From JBPCIX01 sp051005875 (GTDB taxonomy: Bacteria > Actinomycetota > CADDZG01 > JAHWKV01): a stretch of DNA of 26,574 nucleotides. The notes beneath the pieces are model-generated. The model was not told the DNA's origin, searched no databases, and saw nothing but the letters and a program-made list of their open reading frames with translations. Each line of letters opens with the position of its first letter. Within the stretch, counting starts at the first letter, position 1. Shown here piece after piece: positions 7,997-14,940 of this stretch. The stretch is from NCBI GenBank assembly GCA_051005875.1, contig JBPCIX010000074.1, positions 1-26,574 of the forward strand, given 5' to 3'. The position numbers were made by a program, and so were the translations under genes.

Positions 7997-8827
7997 CTAA
8001 GGGCGTCGAGGGAATTTGTTGAAGTCGGGCGGGCGTTTCTCCAAATAGGCGTCTCGGCCTTCCTGGGCCTCTTCGCTCATGTAATAGAGCATTGTTGCGT
8101 CGCCCGACAGCTGCTGAATGCCGGCCATGCCATCGACATCTGCGTTGAACGCCGATTTAAGCAGGCGCAGGGAAAGGGGGCTCATTTCAAGGATTCTCTG
8201 GGCCCAGTCAACAGTCGTGGATTCAAGTTCGGCCAGCGGGACCACCTCGTTGATGAGTCCCATCTCCAGAGCCTGTTGGGCGTCGTACTGACGGCAGAGA
8301 AACCAGATCTCACGAGCCTTCTTTTGCCCTACGGTGCGAGCAAGCAGCCCGGCGCCGTACCCGCCGTCGAACGAGCCCACTTTGGGTCCCGTTTGGCCGA
8401 ACCGGGCGTTGTCCGCTGCAATCGTCAGATCGCAAACCAGGTGTAGAACCTGTCCGCCGCCAATCGCATAGCCTGCGACCATCGCAATTACGGGTTTGGG
8501 CAGCCTGCGGATTTGCACCTGGAGATCCAATACGTTCAATCTGGTAACGCCCTGATCGTCCTTATACCCGTCCTTACCGCGTACTCGCTGGTCACCGCCC
8601 GAGCAAAACGCTTTGTCGCCGGCGCCGGTAAGGATCACCACTCCGATTTCAGGATCCTCACGGGCCCGGCCAAGAGCTTGCGAAAGCTCGAAGATCGTTT
8701 TCGGACGGAACGCGTTTCGGACCTCAGGGCGATTGATTGTAATCTTGGCTATACCCTGAAAAGATTCGAAAATAATGTCCTGAAATTCGCCCTGGGCGAC
8801 CCATTCAAAGTCGGTTTGAGGTTCCAT
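7997..8827 (-). CDS. menB: 1,4-dihydroxy-2-naphthoyl-CoA synthase (MenB)
   Basis: A crotonase-fold enzyme closing the second ring of the naphthoquinone from OSB-CoA. The frame stays open to 9076 but the start is ATG 8827: AGGAG (8836-8840) precedes it at a normal distance, and MEPQTDFEWVAQGEFQDIIF is the usual MenB opening. That gives 276 residues. Motifs are NRPEVRNAFRPKT, AFCSGGDQRVRG (CoA/oxyanion), GYAIGGGQVLHLVCDLTIAA and FGQTGPKVGSFDGGYGAG. The QTG of the last motif marks the bicarbonate-using type. It heads the operon menB-menA-menC-menD and is divergent from menE. Confidence 0.95.
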   Translation of the reverse strand: MEPQTDFEWVAQGEFQDIIFESFQGIAKITINRPEVRNAFRPKTIFELSQALGRAREDPEIGVVILTGAGDKAFCSGGDQRVRGKDGYKDDQGVTRLNVLDLQVQIRRLPKPVIAMVAGYAIGGGQVLHLVCDLTIAADNARFGQTGPKVGSFDGGYGAGLLARTVGQKKAREIWFLCRQYDAQQALEMGLINEVVPLAELESTTVDWAQRILEMSPLSLRLLKSAFNADVDGMAGIQQLSGDATMLYYMSEEAQEGRDAYLEKRPPDFNKFPRRP

Positions 8828-8840
8828 AGAAACAACTCCT

Positions 8841-8866
8841 GAGTAATTACTCGTAAGGTTAGAGTA
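8841..8866. promoter_or_regulatory. Candidate MerR operator in the menB/menE divergent gap
   Basis: The 49-bp gap holds the perfect 12-bp palindrome GAGTAATTACTC (8841-8852) and a second GAGTA at 8862-8866, which together with TACTC at 8848 form TACTC-N9-GAGTA. The palindrome and its flank resemble the merR promoter site at 1694-1710 (14 of 17 bases). The site abuts the menB Shine-Dalgarno (8836-8840) and precedes the menE -10 (8865-8870), so one bound dimer could influence both directions. Confidence 0.5.
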
Positions 8867-8870
8867 CCTT
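8865..8870 (+). promoter_or_regulatory. Possible menE -10 element (leaderless)
   Basis: TACCTT (TANNNT type) ends 6 bases before the menE ATG at 8877, and no Shine-Dalgarno precedes that ATG. No good -35 was seen; the region where it would lie is occupied by the GAGTAATTACTC palindrome, as expected of an activator- or repressor-controlled promoter. Confidence 0.4.
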
Positions 8871-8876
8871 ATCTCC

Positions 8877-10079
8877 ATGGGAACAATCGGTACGGGACCG
8901 AGGCCAAACGCTGGAGAAAGCCCCCTTGTCGCCCTAAGGCTCGAGAGCGGCTCGGCCTTTGCCCGCGAACTGCTCACAGCCTGGGAGAATGGCAGAGCGG
9001 TCCTGCCGATGGACCCGAAACTCCCCCAACCCGCAGTCAAGGCACTTCTTGATTTGTTGAAGCCCTCACTTCTCATCGATCAGGCAGGGCAGACCGCGCT
9101 CGAAGGCGGCGTTTGGGTGGGGTCCGACGTGGCTGTGGTCATGCCTACTTCCGGCACAACGGGGGGCAGGCCAAAAGCCGTTGAACTCACTCACTCGGCG
9201 CTGGGTGCCGCGGCCGTGGCGAGCCGTCTGAGACTCGGCCATTCTGCAGACGAACAATGGATGTGTTGCCTGCCGCTCACCCACATAGCCGGCCTGATGG
9301 TCCTGGTGCGAGCCAGAGAGGCTGGGAGTCTGCCCGTTATTCACGATCGTTTCGAAGTCGAGGCTGTAAGGACCGAAACCAGGACAACCCTGCTCTCGTT
9401 AGTGCCGACTGCTCTGGCCAAACTATTCAAGGCAGAAGTCGATCTTTCTCATTACTCAACCGTGCTGCTGGGCGGGGCGCCAATCCCCGGCGACCTTCTG
9501 GACGAATCGAGGCGCCGCGACGTAAGGGTGGTAACAAGCTACGGAATGACAGAGACAGCAGGAGGATGCGTTTACGATGGAATACCTCTCGACGGAGTAG
9601 AAATCGAGCTTGCCCGAGAGCAGATACTCATTCGCGGACCAGTCTTGTTCAGCCGGTACAGATTAGACGAAGACCTCACCGCGCACAGTCTGAAAAAGAG
9701 CTGGTTCCACACCGCCGACCGAGGCAAAGTGGACGAGAACGGCAAGCTGAGAGTGCTGGGCAGAATGGATGACCTGATAATCACAGGAGGAGAAAACGTC
9801 TCTCCCACCCAAGTAGAAGAAATCCTCGAACAGCACCCAGCAATAAGCGAAGCAGCAGTAACCGGCCTTCCGTCCAAAACCTGGGGTCAAAAAGTAGCAG
9901 CAGCAATAGTCCTAAACCCGGGCAAACAAATAACCCTCCAAGAAATAAGAACCCACGTATCATCCAAATCAAAAAAAACCCAAGCCCCAAAAACCCTAGC
10001 CATAGTAAAAGCAATCCCAAAAACCAAATCAGGAAAAATAAAAAGATCAGCCCTACCAGCCCTATTCTTAACCCCATGA
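8877..10079 (+). CDS. menE: o-Succinylbenzoate-CoA ligase (MenE)
   Basis: A 400-residue ANL-superfamily adenylating enzyme that makes OSB-CoA. The phosphate-binding loop TSGTTGGRPK is at 91-100, CLPLTHIAGL at ~131-140, the adenine site SYGMTETAGG at 221-230, the hinge GRMDDLIITGGENVSP at 295-310, and the catalytic C-terminal lysine is in PKTKSGKIKR (381-390). The length is somewhat short, as usual for MenE. It is odd in one respect: from about residue 300 the wobble bases shift, and residues 349-400 use only codons ending in A (36) or C (16). The protein motifs remain intact, so the gene is functional by appearance. Confidence 0.93.
   Translation: MGTIGTGPRPNAGESPLVALRLESGSAFARELLTAWENGRAVLPMDPKLPQPAVKALLDLLKPSLLIDQAGQTALEGGVWVGSDVAVVMPTSGTTGGRPKAVELTHSALGAAAVASRLRLGHSADEQWMCCLPLTHIAGLMVLVRAREAGSLPVIHDRFEVEAVRTETRTTLLSLVPTALAKLFKAEVDLSHYSTVLLGGAPIPGDLLDESRRRDVRVVTSYGMTETAGGCVYDGIPLDGVEIELAREQILIRGPVLFSRYRLDEDLTAHSLKKSWFHTADRGKVDENGKLRVLGRMDDLIITGGENVSPTQVEEILEQHPAISEAAVTGLPSKTWGQKVAAAIVLNPGKQITLQEIRTHVSSKSKKTQAPKTLAIVKAIPKTKSGKIKRSALPALFLTP
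9775..10076 (+). other. Wobble-skewed patch at menE 3' end
   Basis: In the menE frame, third bases become A or C almost exclusively after 9775, and exclusively in the 52 codons 9921-10076. All Lys are AAA, Gln CAA, Glu GAA; Arg is AGA; Ile is ATA or ATC; pyrimidine-ending codons always end in C. The skew stops at the menE stop codon: the next gene (from 10124) has ordinary codons. Confidence 0.9.
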
Positions 10080-10094
10080 AAACCAAGCGTTTCA

Positions 10095-10109
10095 TGCCGG
10101 ACCCCGGCA
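10095..10109. terminator. Small hairpin after menE
   Basis: TGCCGG and CCGGCA form a 6-bp stem around a 3-base loop (ACC) in the 44-bp gap between menE and the next gene. There is no T-tract, so it is at most a weak terminator or processing hairpin. Confidence 0.25.
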
Positions 10110-10123
10110 AGTAGCCGGCTCCC

Positions 10124-10843
10124 ATGCACGAGGAAGAACGGCGCCTGCGGGATCTCGCGGTTGAACTTGCGAGACAGGCGGGGCAAATGCTTCTGTCAAT
10201 GAAGCCCGGGGAGATCAGGTCGAAGACGTCGCCGACAGATCCGGCCACCGACGCCGACAGGGCCGCAGAGAAGCTCATTTTTGACCGACTGCGCGAAGCC
10301 AGACCCGACGACACAATCGTCGCTGAGGAGGGTGCCGCCAACACGGGCTCAAGCGGAGTCCAATGGATAGTTGATCCGCTGGATGGGACCGTGAACTACG
10401 TTTATGGCATTCCCCAATGGTGTGTGTCGATCGGCGTCGAAGGGGCCTATCGTTTTGGAGTCATCTACGACCCGAACCGTGATGAGATGTTCAGCGAGCC
10501 TGCCGACCTGACCCCCAGCTCTCAAACCGAATTGCCCAAAGCATTAATAGCTACGGGCTTTGGATACGCTGCCGAGGACCGGGCTCGTCAGGCTCAGGTG
10601 GCAGGCCGGGTCATCCCGAAAGTCAGAGACATCCGGCGAGCAGGAAGCTGCGCACTTGACCTGGCGTGGGTCGCCTCCGGTCGGCTCGACGGATATTGGG
10701 AGCAAGGAGTCAAGCGATGGGATACCAGCGCGGGGCTGGCATTGGTAGAACAAGCAGGAGGCTTCATCCTGTCGGAAGGCAACCTCACGATGGCGGCGGG
10801 TACCGAGGAGTTGCTTCAGAGCCTGAGAGAGGCGATCCGCTGA
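10124..10843 (+). CDS. Inositol monophosphatase-family phosphatase
   Basis: A 239-residue member of the IMPase/FIG superfamily of Mg2+-dependent, Li+-sensitive sugar phosphatases. The metal ligands are visible: Glu in IVAEEGA (65-71), WIVDPLDGTVNY (81-92, the DPxDGTxN motif) and RWDTSAGLALVEQAGG (199-214). DPATDADRAAE at 39-49 is the usual N-terminal helix. It is slightly shorter than typical family members (~260). The substrate cannot be told: inositol-1-phosphate, histidinol phosphate and PAP phosphatases share these motifs. No good Shine-Dalgarno precedes the ATG. Its TGA overlaps the ATG of the methyltransferase gene (TGATG), so the two are translationally coupled. Confidence 0.88.
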   Translation: MHEEERRLRDLAVELARQAGQMLLSMKPGEIRSKTSPTDPATDADRAAEKLIFDRLREARPDDTIVAEEGAANTGSSGVQWIVDPLDGTVNYVYGIPQWCVSIGVEGAYRFGVIYDPNRDEMFSEPADLTPSSQTELPKALIATGFGYAAEDRARQAQVAGRVIPKVRDIRRAGSCALDLAWVASGRLDGYWEQGVKRWDTSAGLALVEQAGGFILSEGNLTMAAGTEELLQSLREAIR

Positions 10844-11724
10844 TGGCCACGGGTAAGCCGGAGATTGCCGACCAGCTGCTTGAGCGCGGGGCGAAAGCGA
10901 TCCGCAGCAGCCGCAGTGTGGACCTATGGAGACCCTCCGACGCCCGAGTCAATGCGGAAGAACTCCTGGGCGAGGTACTGGGTAAGCAAATCACCACCGA
11001 CGATCTCGATTCGCAAATCACTCCAGCAAAGATCAAACGGTTTGATCAACTCGTGGCAAGGCGGGTTGCCGGCGAGCCGGTCGCGCTGATACTTGGCTAC
11101 ACGGAATTTCGCAAGCTCAAGCTGATCGTGCGTAAGGGCGTTTTTGTGCCGCGCAACACAAGCGAACTGATGGCTGAAAAAGCAATCGCGAGGCTTCGGT
11201 CCCGGCGAAATCCTGTTGCGGTCGACGTGGCTACCGGCACGGGGCCCGTTGCGTTGGCCATCGCCGATGGCGCCAAAAACGCCGAAGTTTACGGGCTGGA
11301 TATTTGGCGGCCATCCCTGGTGGTCGCAAGGCAGAATGCTTCGCAGCTCGGCCTCAAAGTTCACTTTATCCTGAGCGACTTGCTGGCTAAACTTCCCAGG
11401 GCACTCGAGGGCAAGGTTGACGTGTTCACTTGCCATCCTCCTTACGTTGCCCGTTCGCAACTGAGAGGGCTACCAAAGGAAATCAAAGACTTTGAACCCA
11501 GGGTTTCCCTCTCGGACAATTCGGTGGACGGCCTCTCGCTTGTGCGACGCTTGGCCCAAGATTCACCTGGATGGCTGCGCCGGGGAGGGTGGCTCCTTTT
11601 CGAAATTAGTCCAGACCTATCCCGCCAAGTAGCGACAATCATGCGGCGCAGCGGCTTCGAGCGTGTCAAGAGCGAGCGAGACTCCCTAGGAGCGACCCGG
11701 GTTGTGTCGGGAAGATGGCCGTAG
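10843..11724 (+). CDS. PrmC/HemK-like methyltransferase with HPPY in place of NPPY
   Basis: The frame is open from 10666, but the start is taken as ATG 10843, which overlaps the upstream TGA; the earlier residues are an off-frame reading of the phosphatase gene. The 293-residue protein has a PrmC-type N-terminal helical domain, GEPVALILGYTEFRKLKL (78-95, cf. the PrmC 'EPxxYILGxxEF' segment), a SAM site DVATGTGPVALAIA (128-141) and an acidic loop YGLDIW. The hallmark NPPY, which holds the target Gln or Asn amide, reads CHPPYV (197-202), and the upstream PRPETE motif reads PRNTSE. It is therefore probably not the release-factor methyltransferase; the substrate is unknown. Confidence 0.8.
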   Translation: MATGKPEIADQLLERGAKAIRSSRSVDLWRPSDARVNAEELLGEVLGKQITTDDLDSQITPAKIKRFDQLVARRVAGEPVALILGYTEFRKLKLIVRKGVFVPRNTSELMAEKAIARLRSRRNPVAVDVATGTGPVALAIADGAKNAEVYGLDIWRPSLVVARQNASQLGLKVHFILSDLLAKLPRALEGKVDVFTCHPPYVARSQLRGLPKEIKDFEPRVSLSDNSVDGLSLVRRLAQDSPGWLRRGGWLLFEISPDLSRQVATIMRRSGFERVKSERDSLGATRVVSGRWP

Positions 11725-11746
11725 TGCCCTGACCACCAACCTTCGG
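11722..11746 (+). repeat. 25-bp dispersed repeat, copy 1
   Basis: The 25 bases beginning TAGTGCCCTGACCACCAACC match the minus-strand sequence 19349-19325 with one mismatch (T versus C at the tenth base). The copy starts at the TAG stop of the methyltransferase and lies about 70 bp before the pseudoprotease gene, in the same direction as that gene. Confidence 0.8.
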
Positions 11747-11817
11747 CCGCGAGACTTAGCGCGCGAAGCCCTATATTCTCAGCCCAGGGAATATGGACTT
11801 CATCAGGCAGATTTAAA

Positions 11818-12738
11818 GTGAGTGTCATTCGGGAAAAATCGAGCACGCTGTTCGGCGTCATCCTTCCCCGCACCGTGGCCGGGCTCGCCATGTGGATCTT
11901 GCTCATTGGAATTGGGATGGCCGGATCCGGCGTCGCATTTTTTGCTTTTTACCAATACCGAACCACCGCCCTTGAGGGAAAGATCGACAAGTTCGCTCAG
12001 CAGTTTGACGCCGACGCCAAACGGCGAACAGACGAATTCACGGCTTTGGTAAAAGAATCGAAAGCTGAAATCGAAAAGGCTTCTCGTGGAATTACCAGGC
12101 AAACCAACGAGGTCGCCGCGTTATTGGGTAAAACGGCGCCATCGATCGCTTACGTGCTTGGGCAAGATCTGGCGGGGGTGCCCGCGACGGCCTCTGGGTT
12201 CATTGTTACCTCCACCGCTGATCAGACCTGGGTCATCACCAACTATCGCTTTGTGGCCGGCGCCGCCCAGAAGAAAGTTCCCGTAAGGATCCGCATCGGG
12301 GCCAACGAGCAAGACGGCCAAGTCTGGAGCTGGGATGAAGCCCGGGACCTAGCTCTGGTAATCATCAAGACCGGCAAGCTTCCCGTTCTCGAGTGGGCTA
12401 CCGGGGATCCTCAGCTGGGATCCAAGGTCTGGGCGGCCGGGTCGTCGCCCGGCAAGTTGAAGGCGGCAGCGGCATCGGGATTCGTATTGGACAGCGCGCC
12501 CGACGGACTATTGGTAGATGCCGATGTTCCGGATTCAAGTTTGGGGGGGCCCGTCCTCAATCCCGACGGAAAAGTGCTCGGGGTCCTGACCTCTAACTAC
12601 GCACCGGTCGGATACCCACCCGCCAAGGGCTGGGCGGTTCCAATACGTTTGAGCTGCGACAAGATCATTAAGTGCCCGGCAGCCGCAGCGCCGCCGCCGG
12701 CAGTGCCGCCGCCGGCAGTGCCGCCCGCAATCCCGTAG
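11818..12738 (+). CDS. Membrane-anchored trypsin/HtrA-like pseudoprotease
   Basis: A 306-residue protein from a GTG start. One transmembrane helix lies at ~18-44 (short cytoplasmic N-terminus), followed by a Lys/Glu-rich coiled coil (~50-95), a trypsin-like domain (~100-285) and a Pro/Ala tail (PPPAVPPPAVPPAIP). Family landmarks are in order: ATASGFIVTS, WVITNYRFVAG where HtrA-type proteases have TNxHVV, RDLALVIIK with the Asp, and DSSLGGPVLN where the nucleophile motif is GNSGGP. The catalytic His is replaced by Arg and the Ser by Leu; only Asp remains. It is probably a non-catalytic binding or scaffolding protein on the outer face of the membrane. The start could also be internal ATG 11890. 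Confidence 0.78.
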   Translation: MSVIREKSSTLFGVILPRTVAGLAMWILLIGIGMAGSGVAFFAFYQYRTTALEGKIDKFAQQFDADAKRRTDEFTALVKESKAEIEKASRGITRQTNEVAALLGKTAPSIAYVLGQDLAGVPATASGFIVTSTADQTWVITNYRFVAGAAQKKVPVRIRIGANEQDGQVWSWDEARDLALVIIKTGKLPVLEWATGDPQLGSKVWAAGSSPGKLKAAAASGFVLDSAPDGLLVDADVPDSSLGGPVLNPDGKVLGVLTSNYAPVGYPPAKGWAVPIRLSCDKIIKCPAAAAPPPAVPPPAVPPAIP

Positions 12739-12757
12739 CGGAACAAACCGAAATGCA

Positions 12758-14896
12758 CTACCCCAGGAAACCCGGTTCTGCCGGAGTCACGGTGGGGCTG
12801 GGTTGGGGCGACGGTGGGGGACTGTCCCCGCCAAAAAAGTCACCGAGCAATCCTGATGAGTCTTCGGTCGGACTGGGGGTGACCTGGGGATCCGGGGCAA
12901 GTGTGGATCCCCCTTCATCCGGAATTTCAGTGGGAGAAGGTTTGGGGCTGGGCGATGGGCCCATCTTTTCCGGCAAGCCGAATCCGTCTTCAGAGCTTGA
13001 CTGGCCGGGCACTTCAAATTCACTCGGAGGTATTCCGGCTAATGCAATTCGCATGTAGGCAGCCCACATCTGGGCAGGAATAGTCCCACCGGTTACGTTA
13101 GCGACGCCGCGGACCAGTTTCATCGGGATGGTTGCCTTTGGATAGCCCATCCAAATCGCCGTTGACAGGTCCGGTGTATAACCGACGAACCAGGCGTTGT
13201 TGTGGCTCTGCGAAGTACCCGTCTTGCCGGCCGACGGGCGGTCAATCTCCGCCCTTTGGGCAGTGCCGCTTTTTACAACTTCACTAAGGATTTTGGAGGC
13301 CTCGTAAGCGACGCCGGGATCGATGGCGCGGACCCCCTCGGCCGGACCCTCCTGCAAAACTGATCCTTCGCGGTCGACTATTTTCGAAATGAAAGTGGGC
13401 TTGCGGTAAATCCCGCCGGCGGCGAGAGTCGCGTATCCAGATGCCATTTCAAATGCGGTGACACCCCGGGTAAAGCCTCCGATCGAGATGGCCAGGTTGC
13501 GCTCATCGAGCTTTAGCGATTCCGATGAGATGCCCATTCTTTTGGCGACATCGACAATTTTGGCGACCCCGACCTTTTGGGCCAACTGCGCATAGACAGT
13601 GTTAACCGACTTGATGGTGGCCTCGGCGATGCTAAGCGATCCGTACCCATTGGAGCCAAAGTTGTGTACACATTGGCAGGCATTTCCCCACCCCTTAATT
13701 GGAAGAACTCCCGGCGCCCGAAACTTAAGATCGGGCGAAATACCTTCTTCTAGAGCCGCCGCCAACACGAAAGTCTTGAACGAAGAACCCGGCGAACGAC
13801 GACCCTGGAGGGCGAGATTGAATTTTTCCTGGTCTCCGTACTCGCGCCCACCTACCACGGCCTTCACGTATCCGGTTTTTGGCTCGATCGAAACCAACGA
13901 CGCATGCGGGTCGGCCCCGTTGGGCAAAGTCTCACGCAGGGTCTTTTCTGCCGCATCCTGCATGCGCGGATCGACGGTCGTAAAAATTTTCAGACCGCCA
14001 GAAAACACTTTTGCCTCGCCGTAGCGCGGGTCGGCTAAGAGCTGTCGGAGCACGGAATCCACGAACCACGGGTAACGAAAAGTTTCTTGTTTAAGCGGTG
14101 CCAAGGCAGGCTTTTCGGCCAGGGCCGCTTGGGCCCGGGCGGTATCTAGGAATCGCAGCTTCGCCATCCTTTGGATGACAAATTTCCTTCTTATCTCCGC
14201 CGTACCCGGGTCGAAGTACGGAGAAAAGCGCCCCGGCGAAGGAATGATCCCGACCAGCTGCGCGGCTTCAGAGACGGTCAGATCATTTGCCGGTTTACTG
14301 AAATAGGTCTTGGCCGCGGCCTGGACTCCGTAGGCGCCCTTGCCGAGATAAACGGTGTTTAGATAGTCCACCAAAATCTTTTCCTTCGAATAAGTCCTTT
14401 CAAGCTGGCCCGCAACGAGGGCCTCTCGGACCTTCCGGAAGACGGTTCGTTGCGGAGAGTTGAGATAGGCGTTTTTCACATACTGTTGAGTAATCGTGGA
14501 ACCGCCCTGTACGGTCGCGCGCGCCCTCACGTCGGCCCAAGCCGCCCGGCTGATTGCTTTTAGATCCACCCCTGAATGCTGGTAGAAACGCTCGTCCTCG
14601 GAGGCTATTGCCGCCTGCTTCAGCCAAAGTGGAATTTCGTGTGCCGGTATTAGCTCCCGATTGTGCTCTGCATGGAAGCTGGCGATTAGTTCCCCGTCGG
14701 CGGCGTAGACCCTGCTGGTTTGAGCCAGGGCGCCGGCCGTCCTGCTCGGCACGCTCGCCGGTAACGGAACGTAGTAGAACACCGCAACTGCCGCCGCCGC
14801 GGCCCCAAGCGGGGCAACTACTCCCAGTATGAGAAAAGCTTTAGCAAAGTCCCGTGGCCGATGCCGGATTTGACCAAAATCCTTGAGCAAACCCAT
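12758..14896 (-). CDS. Class A penicillin-binding protein (transglycosylase/transpeptidase)
   Basis: A 712-residue bifunctional peptidoglycan synthase. A cytoplasmic stub is followed by a transmembrane helix at ~19-43. The GT51 glycosyltransferase has the catalytic Glu in IASEDERFYQHSGVD (98-111), then QGGSTITQQYVKN (130-142) and a KEKILVDYLNTVYLG motif. The transpeptidase has SSFK (371-374, active Ser), SVN (430-432) and KTG (558-560). The C-terminus is a Pro/Ser/Glu-rich tail with repeated PSP, about 75 residues, probably disordered outside the membrane. It converges on the pseudoprotease gene with a 19-bp gap and is divergent from selA. The -10-like TAAACT 6 bases before ATG suggests a leaderless transcript. 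Confidence 0.95.
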   Translation of the reverse strand: MGLLKDFGQIRHRPRDFAKAFLILGVVAPLGAAAAAVAVFYYVPLPASVPSRTAGALAQTSRVYAADGELIASFHAEHNRELIPAHEIPLWLKQAAIASEDERFYQHSGVDLKAISRAAWADVRARATVQGGSTITQQYVKNAYLNSPQRTVFRKVREALVAGQLERTYSKEKILVDYLNTVYLGKGAYGVQAAAKTYFSKPANDLTVSEAAQLVGIIPSPGRFSPYFDPGTAEIRRKFVIQRMAKLRFLDTARAQAALAEKPALAPLKQETFRYPWFVDSVLRQLLADPRYGEAKVFSGGLKIFTTVDPRMQDAAEKTLRETLPNGADPHASLVSIEPKTGYVKAVVGGREYGDQEKFNLALQGRRSPGSSFKTFVLAAALEEGISPDLKFRAPGVLPIKGWGNACQCVHNFGSNGYGSLSIAEATIKSVNTVYAQLAQKVGVAKIVDVAKRMGISSESLKLDERNLAISIGGFTRGVTAFEMASGYATLAAGGIYRKPTFISKIVDREGSVLQEGPAEGVRAIDPGVAYEASKILSEVVKSGTAQRAEIDRPSAGKTGTSQSHNNAWFVGYTPDLSTAIWMGYPKATIPMKLVRGVANVTGGTIPAQMWAAYMRIALAGIPPSEFEVPGQSSSEDGFGLPEKMGPSPSPKPSPTEIPDEGGSTLAPDPQVTPSPTEDSSGLLGDFFGGDSPPPSPQPSPTVTPAEPGFLG

Positions 14897-14902
14897 CGCA
14901 CA

Positions 14903-14908
14903 AGTTTA
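14903..14908 (-). promoter_or_regulatory. Possible -10 of the penicillin-binding protein gene
   Basis: On the minus strand TAAACT lies exactly 6 bases before the ATG at 14896, with a TTGAGT about 19 bp upstream of it. There is no Shine-Dalgarno, so a leaderless start is the likely reading. Confidence 0.4.
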
Positions 14909-14924
14909 CCGCTAGGGGTTCGGC

Positions 14925-14930
14925 TACACT
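14925..14930 (+). promoter_or_regulatory. Possible selA -10
   Basis: TACACT ends 10 bases before the selA ATG at 14941 in the 44-bp divergent gap, and no Shine-Dalgarno is visible. No convincing -35 accompanies it. Confidence 0.3.
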
Positions 14931-14940
14931 CAAAAACCGG

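Noticed and set aside
8828..9076. Upstream extension of menB by 83 codons.
   Set aside because: It reads through the divergent menE 5' end; the ATG at 8827 has a good AGGAG and the known MenB N-terminus.
9781..10344. A 187-codon antisense ORF across the menE 3' end and the phosphatase 5' end, Leu/Phe/Gly-rich.
   Set aside because: Its second codon positions face the menE wobble bases, so A/C-only wobble forces T/G there and creates a false hydrophobic protein. The skew follows the menE reading frame and ends at its stop, while this ORF runs on into normal phosphatase sequence.
10666..10842. Upstream extension of the PrmC-like gene.
   Set aside because: It is an off-frame reading of the phosphatase gene; the TGATG overlap at 10841-10845 gives a natural start.
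12672..13058. A 128-codon plus-strand ORF across the end of the pseudoprotease and PBP genes.
   Set aside because: It is antisense to the PBP Pro/Ser-rich tail, whose composition leaves the opposite strand free of stops.
14897..14940. Possible tRNA-Sec in the gap before selA.
   Set aside because: The gap is only 44 bp and contains no cloverleaf arms.
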